A DNA stretch of 64,000 nucleotides from Faecalibacter sp. LW9. Lineage in GTDB: Bacteria; Bacteroidota; Bacteroidia; Flavobacteriales; Weeksellaceae. The DNA is taken from the NCBI RefSeq assembly GCF_034661295.1, contig NZ_CP141062.1, positions 558,001 to 622,000 of the forward strand, in the 5' to 3' direction. The stretch's first letter is position 1; each line of letters begins with the position of its first letter. Under the pieces are notes generated by a model that worked only from the letters and a program-made list of their open reading frames with translations, was not told where the DNA came from and did no database searches. This document shows, one piece after another, positions 1 through 14,003 of this stretch. Position numbers and translations under genes: made by a program.

Positions 1-200
1 TTTGCAACCGATACCACGAAACGTAAGTTTGCTTTTGTTAATTTTTCTAAGGCAACACGATCACCTGCTTTGATGCGCTGAGCTAATTCTACTTCTTCCT
101 CCGCCGTAATTAAGTCTACTTTACCAATTTCTTGTAAATATTTGTCCAACGACGCAGTTTCACGATTCGTTACCTGCTTTGTAATTTTAAGCTGTCTCAT
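1..200 (-). CDS. rpoD: RNA polymerase primary sigma factor RpoD, N-terminal part (cut by window edge)
   Basis: The reverse strand from 200 reads [20 protein letters not shown] and continues through [12 protein letters not shown] and [14 protein letters not shown] to [17 protein letters not shown], where the window ends. This is the opening of region 1.2 and the start of region 2.1 of a housekeeping sigma-70 factor of the short Bacteroidota type, which lacks the long acidic region 1.1. It directs core RNA polymerase to the TAnnTTTG-type promoters seen elsewhere in the window. The ATG at 198-200 is the family start. An AGGAGGT lies 10 nt upstream, which is odd because the 16S rRNA here cannot pair with it. 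About 66 of roughly 287 codons are visible. Confidence 0.93.
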   Translation of the reverse strand, partial: MRQLKITKQVTNRETASLDKYLQEIGKVDLITAEEEVELAQRIKAGDRVALEKLTKANLRFVVSVA

Positions 201-210
201 TTAACTAAAA

Positions 211-217
211 ACCTCCT
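211..217 (-). promoter_or_regulatory. Shine-Dalgarno-like AGGAGGT upstream of rpoD
   Basis: The reverse strand reads AGGAGGT, then 10 nt, then the rpoD ATG. It looks like a perfect ribosome binding site, but the 16S 3' tail in this window has UCUCA in place of the CCUCC core. Pairing would be poor, so its function is uncertain. Confidence 0.5.
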
Positions 218-324
218 AATTTATATGAATGATTGTTTGAATATAAGCCCTTTCGAACAGGCCTATATTAATATATACGAAGGAAAACTCAAAAGGTTAC
301 AAAAAATTGTAAAGTTTTTGATAT

Positions 325-1251
325 TTAATCCCTTAAAAATTCGTAAATCATCTGTGCAGCAAGTTTAGATGTTTGATTATCACGATCAAATGTAGGATTT
401 GTTTCTACTACATCCATTACTTTCACTTTGCCAGATTTTTTTAATAATTTTAATAGGTATTTAACTTGGAACGGAGTAAGTCCATTAATTGTCGTTGCAC
501 TCACTCCTGGTGCATACGCCACATCAAAAACATCCATATCAAGTGAAAGATAAATAGCATCAAAAGATTCAATTACTTGTTTCAAATCTTCTAAAACGCG
601 ATTAAAATTTGCATGAAGTTCATCTGCTAAAATGTAATTAACCTTTAATCGTTCCGCACGTTGAAATAACGCTTTTGTATTTCCTAATTCTTGTATACCC
701 AATACCAAATAATTAAATTCAATACCATTTGCTGCTGCATTTTTGTGCATTTCATAAAATGGTGTTCCAGAAGATGAAATCGGATTAGGCGTTCTTAAAT
801 CAAAATGAGCATCTAAATTAATCACCAAACTATTTGTTGGAAATTTGTTTATAAAACCTAGATAATTTCCGAGTGCCGTTTCATGCCCACCACCGATAAC
901 AATGGGCTGTAAATTCTGACTCATTAATTCAGAAATCTTTTCAATTTGAATTTCTCGGCAATGTTCTAAATCAGAATCAACTTTAATATTTCCGGCATCA
1001 TATAAGGATAGATCCGTAAAGTGTACAGGCAAATTTGCTAAAGCTTTGCGGATGAAATTTGGAGCATCTTTTGCACCTAAACGACCTTTGTTTCGTTCCA
1101 CCCCCTCTTCAGAACAAAATCCAAGAATAACTTTCCCCTTTTTTTGGTTTTGATATTCTTTTATAATTTGATGAATACGCAAACCTAATTCACCATCTTC
1201 AGAGTCTATTCTTCCAGTCCACCAATTTTGATCATACGAATCGTAATGCAT
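325..1251 (-). CDS. hutG: Formimidoylglutamase (arginase family), HutG-type
   Basis: This 308-residue protein of the ureohydrolase fold would convert N-formimidoyl-L-glutamate to glutamate and formamide, the last step of the short histidine-degradation route, in the cytoplasm. The binuclear manganese site is visible: GGGHE (His123), DAHFD (Asp147, His149, Asp151) and SLDMD (Asp238, Asp240). Arginase or agmatinase activity is the alternative. hutH and hutU in the same window favour the formimidoylglutamase reading. Its ATG shares one base with the stop of the upstream TRIC gene (TAATG), so the two are probably translationally coupled. It lies about 44 kb from hutH/hutU, and no hutI is seen in the window. 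Confidence 0.82.
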   Translation of the reverse strand: MHYDSYDQNWWTGRIDSEDGELGLRIHQIIKEYQNQKKGKVILGFCSEEGVERNKGRLGAKDAPNFIRKALANLPVHFTDLSLYDAGNIKVDSDLEHCREIQIEKISELMSQNLQPIVIGGGHETALGNYLGFINKFPTNSLVINLDAHFDLRTPNPISSSGTPFYEMHKNAAANGIEFNYLVLGIQELGNTKALFQRAERLKVNYILADELHANFNRVLEDLKQVIESFDAIYLSLDMDVFDVAYAPGVSATTINGLTPFQVKYLLKLLKKSGKVKVMDVVETNPTFDRDNQTSKLAAQMIYEFLRD

Positions 1252-1862
1252 TATTTATAAAATTTAGGTAATGATAAATTAAATTTAAAGGCAATAATTC
1301 GAATTACTGCAATCAAACTACCTGAAATTAAGAAATTAATATTACGATCTAAACCAAAATCGTCTAAAATAATATAGATAATTCCCCCTGCAATACATGC
1401 CGTAGCATAAATTTCTTGGACAAAAATAGTAGGGGTTTTATTAATCATGGTATCACGAATAACTCCTCCCATAACGGCTGTAAACATTCCCATCATTACA
1501 GAAATAAAGTTATTTGCACCTAAGGATTGGGCTTTTTCTAAACCAACAATAGTAAATAATGCTATTCCTAATGTATCAAACAACATTAATGTTGTTTTTA
1601 ATTTTGAGAATTGTTTATAAAATAGACCTGTTAATAAAATACCTGCAAATATCGTATAAACAATATACATATCTTTAAACCATACCAATGGATAACTACC
1701 TAAGAAAAGATCACGTAAAGTACCACCTCCAATGGCTGTGATAAATGCAATGAAAGTAATTCCAAACCAATCATGTTTTTGTCGCTCATCACCGGCTAAT
1801 GCTCCTGAAATAGCAAAAGCTAAAGTTCCTATTAACTCGAAGATATATTGTATTTGCATCAT
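1251..1862 (-). CDS. Trimeric intracellular cation channel family protein (UPF0126/YadS-like)
   Basis: This 203-residue integral membrane protein has about seven hydrophobic segments. Two internally repeated glycine-rich signatures, GGGTLRD near residue 46 and GGVIRD near 131, mark the TRIC/UPF0126 family, whose characterised prokaryotic members form potassium-permeable trimeric channels in the inner membrane. The stop overlaps the hutG start by one base. A close paralogue of identical length lies immediately upstream in the same direction, which suggests tandem duplication. The physiological role of bacterial members is poorly known; the family assignment is firm. Confidence 0.85.
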   Translation of the reverse strand: MMQIQYIFELIGTLAFAISGALAGDERQKHDWFGITFIAFITAIGGGTLRDLFLGSYPLVWFKDMYIVYTIFAGILLTGLFYKQFSKLKTTLMLFDTLGIALFTIVGLEKAQSLGANNFISVMMGMFTAVMGGVIRDTMINKTPTIFVQEIYATACIAGGIIYIILDDFGLDRNINFLISGSLIAVIRIIAFKFNLSLPKFYK

Positions 1863-1935
1863 TTTTAAATAAAGGGCGACAAAGATGCCAAAATTTGTTC
1901 AATAATAAAATTAAATAAATTCCTTTAACAATAAA

Positions 1936-1960
1936 AAAGTGAAGCATTTAGCTTCACTTT
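1936..1960 (-). terminator. Intrinsic terminator after the 1975-2586 gene
   Basis: AAAGTGAAGC and GCTTCACTTT form a 10-bp stem with a five-base loop, followed on the minus strand by TTTTTT. It separates the two TRIC paralogues into different transcripts. Confidence 0.8.
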
Positions 1961-1974
1961 AACATTTATAGCAT

Positions 1975-2586
1975 TTAATGACTTTTAAATTTTGGTATGG
2001 ATAAATTATAACGTAAAGCTAATAATCGAATGGTTACAATAACAGCCCCAGAAACAAAGAAGTTAATTGTACGTTCAACATTTAATAATTCGAATATCAC
2101 ATACAATATTGCTCCTGCTAAACATGCCGAGGCGTATATTTCTTTACGAAATACAATGGGCAATTCATTAATCATCATATCTCGAATAACACCACCCATA
2201 ATGGCGGTAAACATCCCCATAATAATCGCAACTACCGGACTTACTCCTAATCCTAATGCTTTCTCAACACCAACTATTGTAAATAGAGCAATACCCAATG
2301 TATCAAATAACATAAATGTTTTCCTTAATTTTAAAAAGAAATCATAGAATATAGCAGCTAAAATAATTCCTGCTGCTACGGCATATAGAATATTCACATC
2401 TTTAATCCACATAATGGGATAAGCACCTAACAATACATCACGAATTGTTCCCCCTCCAAGAGAGGTTATAAATGCGGTAAATGTTACTCCAAACCAATCT
2501 TTACCTGATTTTTCATCTGCAGCTAATGCCCCTGATATCCCATAAAAAATAACTCCAAAAATCTCGAAGTAATATTGAATTTCCAT
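1975..2586 (-). CDS. Trimeric intracellular cation channel family protein, second paralogue
   Basis: The length (203 aa) and architecture match the neighbouring TRIC gene: GGGTIRD near residue 46 and GGVIRD near 131, separated by hydrophobic helices. The central stretch FMLFDTLGIALFTIVG is almost unchanged between the two copies, while both ends differ. The gene ends in its own terminator, so it is probably transcribed separately from the copy linked to hutG. The ATG at 2584-2586 opens directly into the conserved MEIQYYFEIFG start. Substrate beyond monovalent cations cannot be inferred. Confidence 0.85.
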   Translation of the reverse strand: MEIQYYFEIFGVIFYGISGALAADEKSGKDWFGVTFTAFITSLGGGTIRDVLLGAYPIMWIKDVNILYAVAAGIILAAIFYDFFLKLRKTFMLFDTLGIALFTIVGVEKALGLGVSPVVAIIMGMFTAIMGGVIRDMMINELPIVFRKEIYASACLAGAILYVIFELLNVERTINFFVSGAVIVTIRLLALRYNLSIPKFKSH

Positions 2587-2679
2587 TTCTATTGTATTAC
2601 ATCATATTGAGTTAAAAGATTCAAAAGAATCATTTTTCATTGTTAAAAATGATGTTTAAATATACAATCGAAAAATAAA

Positions 2680-2711
2680 AAAAGACCAACATAATTGTTA
2701 GTCTTTTTGAT
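2680..2711 (-). terminator. Intrinsic terminator after the flavin monooxygenase gene
   Basis: On the minus strand AAAGAC and GTCTTT bracket an inner AACA/TGTT pairing, followed by a T run. It sits 5 bp past the gene's stop codon. Confidence 0.65.
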
Positions 2712-2715
2712 TGTA

Positions 2716-4107
<1,392 letters not shown>

Positions 4108-4181
4108 TTAATTAAACTTATATGAACTACTCAACTATCTCGCGATAGTAACTGATTATTTTGTCTGAAACGACCTGATAT

Positions 4182-4202
4182 AGAATTTCAAAAATTCTAT
4201 TT
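4182..4202. repeat. Short inverted repeat in the tmm upstream region
   Basis: ATAGAATTT and AAATTCTAT are separated by three bases. The surrounding 4099-4337 holds no other coding sequence that I can support and presumably contains the tmm promoter, which I could not place. Confidence 0.45.
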
Positions 4203-4337
4203 TATAATGAAAAAATAGAACGTGCAATAACCTGCACCAAATTAAGAGATAGAACATCTCTTGATGAATAAATCTTATTCAAAAATTTTTTTGAAGATAC
4301 GAAAAATTTAGCTAACAAACAAATAATCATATTCTCT

Positions 4338-4491
4338 GGGCGTTCCCTCGTCAACAAAATTATAATTAAATAATAAAAATTTCCTACGCTCGGTCGGGCT
4401 ATCCGTTGCAATCTTTTGTTTGGAGTATCATAGGTACCTAAAAACAAAATCCTTTGTCAAACAAAAGGATTTCCACTACTATCCCTAACGC
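4338..4491. repeat. Intergenic GCGTTAGGG...GGGAACGCCC element, copy 1 (long form)
   Basis: Read on the minus strand it starts GCGTTAGGGAT, contains GTGGAAATCCTTT, then ACAAAAGATTG, AGCCCGACCGAGC and ends GGGAACGCCC. The same ordered blocks occur at 20434-20507. This copy is longer because about 45 AT-rich bases lie between GAGC and GGGAACGCCC and the central stem is larger. The AAAGGATTTCCA and TTTGTTTGG parts allow stem-loops. Elements of this appearance are common between genes in Flavobacteriia; their function is unknown to me. Confidence 0.65.
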
Positions 4492-4526
4492 GTTTAGCGT
4501 TTAGCGTTTAGCGTTTAGCGTTTAGC
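4490..4526. repeat. Heptanucleotide tandem array (TTTAGCG)n
   Basis: About five uninterrupted copies of TTTAGCG directly abut the GCGTTAGGG end of the element at 4338-4491. The period is exactly seven. Confidence 0.9.
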
Positions 4527-4550
4527 AAAATTACAAAACATTTAAACACA

Positions 4551-4582
4551 AAAAAGCCTCAAGAAATAATCTTGAGGCTTTT
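4551..4582 (-). terminator. rRNA operon terminator
   Basis: On the minus strand AAAAGCCTCAAG, an eight-base loop and CTTGAGGC are followed by TTTTTT, about 10 nt past the 5S 3' end. This is a strong intrinsic terminator. Confidence 0.9.
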
Positions 4583-4590
4583 GATAAAAA

Positions 4591-4697
<107 letters not shown>

Positions 4698-4814
4698 TTT
4701 CTTAGTTATTTTTAATTAGGTTTTGTTCCTAATATATTTTTGACATTATTAGATACTTGAATACAAGTTTTATTGTTTTTAATTTATTATATACAATCCA
4801 GTATACAATTCAAA

Positions 4815-4850
4815 TAAGATTAACTAACCTTCTCTATGACGGTTAAATTA
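4815..4850 (-). other. 3' arm of the 23S rRNA processing stem
   Basis: TAAGATTAAC (4815-4824) and ATGACGGTTAAATTA (4836-4850) are exact reverse complements of segments at 7670-7679 and 7639-7653. Together they would close a long helix around pre-23S RNA, the usual substrate of RNase III. Confidence 0.8.
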
Positions 4851-4856
4851 ATATTT

Positions 4857-7637
<2,781 letters not shown>

Positions 7638-7638
7638 A

Positions 7639-7679
7639 TAATTTAACCGTCATATATATGAGCGGTTATGTTAATCTTA
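7639..7679 (-). other. 5' arm of the 23S rRNA processing stem
   Basis: It pairs with 4815-4850 over a perfect 15-bp and a perfect 10-bp block separated by a short mismatch region. It immediately precedes the mature 23S 5' end. Confidence 0.8.
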
Positions 7680-7824
7680 CTCGTTTTTGTTTAATTGTAT
7701 ACCTTCAATTTGCCGAATTAAATCGTTTATTATTTAATTCTATATTGCTTTGATTAATTTCTTAATCTCTGTTTGATTGTATGTCGTTAACAATTTCTTG
7801 TTATCTTTTTCTAATAATGTCAAT

Positions 7825-7895
7825 GAACTCTTCTTTTAGATTTCAGATCTTAGATATGAGATTTTAGATTTCTAACTTCTAATTTCTAGACTCTA
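7825..7895. repeat. Head-to-head heptanucleotide arrays between 23S and tRNA-Ala
   Basis: On the plus strand, period-7 units such as TTTTAGA, TTTCAGA, TCTTAGA and TATGAGA run into units of opposite sense: TTTCTAA, CTTCTAA, TTTCTAG, ACTCTAA. The array is therefore an imperfect inverted repeat able to fold into a hairpin in the operon transcript. The rest of the 23S-tRNA spacer (7680-7825) shows nothing else recognisable. Confidence 0.75.
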
Positions 7896-7901
7896 AATAT
7901 G

Positions 7902-7975
<74 letters not shown>

Positions 7976-7981
7976 TCTTTA

Positions 7982-8048
7982 AAGTTATAAGTTATAAGTT
8001 GTAAGTAATAAGTTTTCTAACTTCTCACTTCTAATTTCTAACTTCTAT
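7982..8048. repeat. Head-to-head heptanucleotide arrays between the two spacer tRNAs
   Basis: Four or five units of the form TTATAAG/TTGTAAG/TAATAAG are followed by CTAACTT, CTCACTT, CTAATTT, CTAACTT. The second half is roughly the reverse complement of the first, with period seven in both. The whole gap between tRNA-Ala and tRNA-Ile consists of this array. Confidence 0.8.
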
Positions 8049-8052
8049 TTCG

Positions 8053-8126
8053 TAGTCTCAGGCAGACTCGAACTGCCGACCTCTACATTATCAGTGTAGC
8101 GCTCTAACCAGCTGAGCTATGAGACT
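8053..8126 (-). tRNA. tRNA-Ile (anticodon GAT)
   Basis: The reverse strand forms a 74-nt cloverleaf with acceptor AGTCTCA paired to TGAGACT, D-arm GCTCAGCTGGTTAGAGC, anticodon loop CTGATAA (GAU) and T-arm GCAGTTCGAGTCTGC. Discriminator is A73. CCA is not encoded. Position between 16S and tRNA-Ala is the standard bacterial arrangement. Confidence 0.95.
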
Positions 8127-8204
8127 CTTTAATACTCTTAAAGAGTGGTCTTTTTTTTATATATCTATTGAAATCAAATTTTGACAGTAAATAAAACCGA
8201 ACAA

Positions 8205-8213
8205 AGGTCAATC
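8205..8213 (-). other. 3' arm of the 16S rRNA processing stem
   Basis: AGGTCAATC here is the exact reverse complement of GATTGACCT at 9835-9843, flanking the 16S gene on both sides. Nine perfect pairs with AT-rich extension are consistent with an RNase III stem. Confidence 0.6.
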
Positions 8214-8249
8214 TTCTATTTTAATAGAAGAAAATTCGTCGTTCTCTAA

Positions 8250-9758
<1,509 letters not shown>

Positions 9759-9834
9759 TGTAAATAAATATTGTTTGAAGCATAAGCTTCTATGTTTTAC
9801 AACTTCGAATTTCCTTATGACTCTATTATTTAAG

Positions 9835-9843
9835 GATTGACCT
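9835..9843 (-). other. 5' arm of the 16S rRNA processing stem
   Basis: GATTGACCT pairs exactly with AGGTCAATC at 8205-8213. It lies in the leader about 80 nt upstream of the 16S 5' end. Confidence 0.6.
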
Positions 9844-9934
9844 AATTTATATTCGGCTTTTATTTCTTCTGTCTATATTGTAATTTCAAATGAACTTCTC
9901 TAGTCAAGCAAACTTCTTTCGTTATTTGCGGTTG

Positions 9935-9964
9935 CAAAGGTAATACTTATTTTTAAACTACAAA
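9935..9964 (-). promoter_or_regulatory. rRNA operon promoter P2 (Bacteroidota type)
   Basis: On the minus strand TTTG (9961-9964), an 18-bp spacer and TACCTTTG (9935-9942) match the Bacteroidota -33/-7 consensus TTTG/TAnnTTTG. It lies about 180 bp upstream of 16S. Confidence 0.65.
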
Positions 9965-10102
9965 ATCTTTTTTCAAAAATTTTTGAAGTTTTATTTTTTC
10001 AAGACTTTATTAAGAATAATCTTAATTTTTATCTCTCATTAATAAGTTTACTTCTTCGCGATTTCAAGTTTTCAATACTACTCTTCTTTCGTATTGAGAG
10101 TG

Positions 10103-10135
10103 CAAATATAGGGGAAGTTTTTCCGAACTTCCAAA
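10103..10135 (-). promoter_or_regulatory. rRNA operon promoter P1 (Bacteroidota type)
   Basis: On the minus strand TTTG (10132-10135), a 21-bp spacer and TATATTTG (10103-10110) match the consensus fully. With P2 it gives tandem promoters within 170 bp. The rest of 9760-10246 is AT-rich leader without coding sequence. Confidence 0.7.
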
Positions 10136-10246
10136 TGCTTTTGGGAATTATTTTCACTTTTATCCCTAACTCACTGAACCTCGGTGAAATATTTTTTTTA
10201 TCTTAATAATATATCATTATTTAGATGATTATTTACTAAATAAAAA

Positions 10247-10272
10247 AGCGGTTAAGAAAAACTTAACCGCTT
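10247..10272 (-). terminator. Intrinsic terminator after the 1231-aa surface protein gene
   Basis: AAGCGGTTAAG, an AAAA loop and CTTAACCGCTT form an 11-bp stem followed on the minus strand by a T run. It insulates the surface-protein operon from the rRNA promoters downstream. Confidence 0.85.
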
Positions 10273-10290
10273 TATTTATGAAAAATATGT

Positions 10291-13200
10291 TTAGTATTTC
10301 GCTGAATTCATAATTACAGGATTAATAATACCTTGATTACAATTATTAAAGTCAACTCTTAAATACTGAGGCTCTCCATAATCACACCCTTTCCTTACAG
10401 CTTGCAATTTAATTAACATTTTACCGTCGTATAATTCTCCAGTAAATAATTGTGATAATTCTAAATTAAAATAAGCTTTCAATTCGTTATCTAAATCTAT
10501 GCTATTAAATACTGTTGAATCAATACCAAAACTCGTTAATTCTTCTGGAGTTAAATCTACAATTTCTTCTATAGGATAAATTTTTCGTCCTTTATAATCT
10601 AAAAAATCTGAACCATCTTCATTCTTATAATTTTCTGTTCCAAATTTGCTTACTCGAGCTAATGAAAGCTTATAAGTCGTACAAAAATCTGGTTTCTCAA
10701 TAATTATAGGTTCTGCTGCACATATTTCGGTTACATCTTTAGGATCTTGTTGAGTACTAAAAGCTAATAATGGGTTAATTCTAATATCATGGATATGAAT
10801 ACCATCACCTAAATTTACAGAAACTGTATTAAACTGTTGTAACTCAACTTCATCATAAATAAAATTAACTGGTCGAGATAAAATTGCTCTTCGTTTATCC
10901 TTAAAATTAAATAATCCAATATCTAAAACTCTAAATTTTTCTAAAAACTCTTCTCCTACTTTTGCTCCTTTATTATAATAAACAATTTTAAAATTTCCTA
11001 ATTGAAGTAAGCTCAAATTAAGAACATTAATATTCGGATAAGCTAATGTTATCTGAACTTGATCCCCGGGACGTGCTGCTTGTCTCAATTTAGCTCTTAA
11101 AAATTGCCTATTTAACACCCCTACTGTCGCATTAAATAAGGTATAACTATCATAGTCATCGTCTATAGAATAATAAGGAAAAACAACAGATGATAAAGAA
11201 GATGCAACATTTAACACCTCAGAATAATTTCCCCAATATGCATCTTCTGCCGATCTATTTAATTTAATATTCTGATTTTCAATTTTATCAGACCCTGACT
11301 TGACGTAAGATGCATCAACATCACGTTGATTGTCTGGATATTGTAACGATGAAGGTGGTGACACAATAATATCAGAATTAATTAAAGTACAATAATCGTC
11401 ATTATTTGTAATTGTATCTTCCTCTTCAATATAAGCATAAAATACTGATGCTAAATCTGCAACACCAATTAATGATCCTAATTGAATACGTACACCATTA
11501 AATTCTACAGGTGATCCTGATGTTGTTGATGGAATAAAAGAATATTCAAATACATTATCACCTTTTAAAGCATCTAAAACACCTCCTTTAACACCTTTAG
11601 TTGCGCCTACTAAGTTTGGATTTACCCTTAAATTATTTACTGCTCTATCTTCTTTAATTGCTCTAACCGATAGCCCTCCTGCAACTTTTAAACCGGAGTA
11701 TTGTTCTCCTAATTTAATTACTACTTTTTTATTTTTTAGATTTAATAAATTTCCTGATTCATCTGTAAAATATAAATCAACACCGACTGTACCAATCCCT
11801 AATAAAACTACACCACCAGTAAGCGTTGCTGCATTAGCTCTATTAATACGATATTCATTATTTATAAGCTCAGGAATAGCTTGTTCTGGATTGGCAACAC
11901 CGCTTAATCCTGAAGTCCAAGACTTAACATGTGTTGCAAATGTTCTTTTAGTATATACATTACATTTTCTTACATCATATACAGTTACAACAACAGTTTG
12001 AGATACTTCACATCCCACAACAGGCGCTCCATCAATTGATTTAGCAGTTAATGTAAAACGATGTTCTCCTTCAGAAAGGGCTAAAGTAGGAGGTGTATTC
12101 CCTAAATTCTCTCCATTTTGATTATAATAAGTAAGCTCTACATTATTATTTGAATTGGTCCCGTTTACAGAAATTAATCCTTGCGGTAAAGTATATGTTA
12201 CAGGCAACAAATCTCCATCTTCAGAATAACTTTGACCTGCTACTATAAATGAATTAACGTTATTTGGTAAAGAAAGATCCAATTTATAAGGCTCAACTGT
12301 GATTATATTAGACACAGAATTTAGTTCTTCAGATTCTGTATTATAAACAAAACGTCTAATTATAGTTTTCTCTGTAATATTAGGAATTGTAACATTATCT
12401 GTGTTAGAGAAAACTTTATCTGGTTTTTGTTCATTTTCTGAATCTAAATCTTTTAAAAATTCCCAATTTATGCCATTATCTCTACTTACTTCATATTTAT
12501 ATTTTAATCCTGACCCTGCCCCTTGTACATTAGAAGATGCTGATGTTTTATTTGATATTATAACACTCCCATTATAACAAGTATATTTTGATGTTGGTCC
12601 GTTAGAATTGTCAAAAGCGATCTCACCTGGATTTGGTGAATTAAAAATTTTTAAATTATATGAATTATTCAAAAGATTTACAGGATTAGAATATTCTAGA
12701 TTAAAGTTGATTGTTCTAATCTGATTATCTCCAAAATTTAGCCTACCAAATCCCCTTTCTTTTTTGAATTTTATTTCTTGGAATTCGCCAGGATTAATAG
12801 TTATATTATTATTTAGTTTAAAGAAGTGATCTCTACTTGTGTCGAATCTATAATCATCTGAGTGAGTAAATTGTCCATAACTATTTGTAAATGCTGGAAT
12901 AATTTCATTTGATAAGCCACCCGAATAACTTGTGTATGGTAAATTAAAAGATACTTTAATATTATTACCATTTGAGATTATTGGATTCTTCCCAACATTC
13001 GTTACTCTTATAGTGAAAACATTATCTTCTACGAAAGTTTTTTCATTTTGAACAAAAACCATTAAAGACAAATCGTTATCTACCAAATCGATATTAAGAT
13101 TTTCAATAGATGAATTATTTTCAAAATAATTTTCTGAAACATTTAGCCCAGTTACTTCAGTTTTAGATAAAATTTTATTTTCAATAATAGCGTTTAATTT

Positions 13201-13986
13201 TAAGCTAATAGTCAATTTTATACTACCCTCAGCTGGAATTGTAACCGTACCAATCAAATTATTATCTTCATTTACTGTCAAATAATTAGAACTTAACGTA
13301 ATTTCTTCATTAGATTTAATCTGCTTAATATTCCACGAATTGAATTCTACTATATTTTTATCTAGAATTAAAACATTTTCTGTATTTAATAACGCCTCAT
13401 TTATTCTTACTAAAGCATCTTTATTAGAAGAGTTAGAAATTTCAATAACATAATTTAAAATTTCACCATTTTTTCTTGACTCAGAATTATTAGTTTTATT
13501 AATAGATAAAACATCTTGTTTTTCCTGAAAAGAAAATGAATTATTCTTACAGAACCCATCAACACAAACTTTATAATTAAACATCATTTGAGGCCTATAA
13601 GTTACGATAGATGGATCCACTGTAACTATACCTGTTTGAGTATTTAACGAAACCCCATTAGTCCAGTTACCTACAGTTTCAATTGAAGCACCATTTGTAC
13701 CTAAAACTATATTAGTCTCTAAACCATTTGAATTCATGTACTTATCATTTTCAATAATATTAAATGATTCGTGATTAACATTCCAAACAATATTATCAAA
13801 CCCAAAAATGATATCTGGTTCAGCATATTTTATTTTAAAATAAGAATACTGATTGATTAAATTATATGAATTTTCATTTTTCCCTATCATTTTATGGAAA
13901 AAATCAGAGTTACTTACATTAGCTGACACATTAATTTGAAGCAAAACGAGTAAACAACTAAGGAAGTATTGAATATATTTATACAT
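10291..13986 (-). CDS. Large secreted surface protein with DUF11-like repeats
   Basis: This 1231-residue protein has an N-terminal signal peptide (hydrophobic CLLVLLQINVSA, cleavage near residue 22). Two stretches resemble DUF11/conserved-repeat beta-sandwich domains, near 155-275 (KNGEILNYVIEISN) and 295-420 (VFTIRVTNVGKNP). Later parts contain further Ig-like segments (VTIPNITEKTIIRRFVYNT near 530). No type IX sorting domain is evident at the C-terminus, so its anchoring is unknown. It starts 17 bp after the 14004-14715 gene and is probably its operon partner. The IS between that gene and its promoter should therefore also reduce expression of this one. I do not recognise a specific function; adhesion or matrix roles are possible. 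Confidence 0.75.
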   Translation of the reverse strand: MYKYIQYFLSCLLVLLQINVSANVSNSDFFHKMIGKNENSYNLINQYSYFKIKYAEPDIIFGFDNIVWNVNHESFNIIENDKYMNSNGLETNIVLGTNGASIETVGNWTNGVSLNTQTGIVTVDPSIVTYRPQMMFNYKVCVDGFCKNNSFSFQEKQDVLSINKTNNSESRKNGEILNYVIEISNSSNKDALVRINEALLNTENVLILDKNIVEFNSWNIKQIKSNEEITLSSNYLTVNEDNNLIGTVTIPAEGSIKLTISLKLNAIIENKILSKTEVTGLNVSENYFENNSSIENLNIDLVDNDLSLMVFVQNEKTFVEDNVFTIRVTNVGKNPIISNGNNIKVSFNLPYTSYSGGLSNEIIPAFTNSYGQFTHSDDYRFDTSRDHFFKLNNNITINPGEFQEIKFKKERGFGRLNFGDNQIRTINFNLEYSNPVNLLNNSYNLKIFNSPNPGEIAFDNSNGPTSKYTCYNGSVIISNKTSASSNVQGAGSGLKYKYEVSRDNGINWEFLKDLDSENEQKPDKVFSNTDNVTIPNITEKTIIRRFVYNTESEELNSVSNIITVEPYKLDLSLPNNVNSFIVAGQSYSEDGDLLPVTYTLPQGLISVNGTNSNNNVELTYYNQNGENLGNTPPTLALSEGEHRFTLTAKSIDGAPVVGCEVSQTVVVTVYDVRKCNVYTKRTFATHVKSWTSGLSGVANPEQAIPELINNEYRINRANAATLTGGVVLLGIGTVGVDLYFTDESGNLLNLKNKKVVIKLGEQYSGLKVAGGLSVRAIKEDRAVNNLRVNPNLVGATKGVKGGVLDALKGDNVFEYSFIPSTTSGSPVEFNGVRIQLGSLIGVADLASVFYAYIEEEDTITNNDDYCTLINSDIIVSPPSSLQYPDNQRDVDASYVKSGSDKIENQNIKLNRSAEDAYWGNYSEVLNVASSLSSVVFPYYSIDDDYDSYTLFNATVGVLNRQFLRAKLRQAARPGDQVQITLAYPNINVLNLSLLQLGNFKIVYYNKGAKVGEEFLEKFRVLDIGLFNFKDKRRAILSRPVNFIYDEVELQQFNTVSVNLGDGIHIHDIRINPLLAFSTQQDPKDVTEICAAEPIIIEKPDFCTTYKLSLARVSKFGTENYKNEDGSDFLDYKGRKIYPIEEIVDLTPEELTSFGIDSTVFNSIDLDNELKAYFNLELSQLFTGELYDGKMLIKLQAVRKGCDYGEPQYLRVDFNNCNQGIINPVIMNSAKY

Positions 13987-14003
13987 ACTATAAGATGTTT
14001 ATT

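Noticed and set aside
2030-2347. 105-codon plus-strand ORF
   Set aside because: Antisense shadow of the TRIC gene; composition follows the complementary frame.
4202-4447. 81-codon ORF upstream of the 5S gene
   Set aside because: It lies across the GCGTTAGGG repeat element and AT-rich DNA, has no recognisable domain, and its frame is an accident of the repeat.
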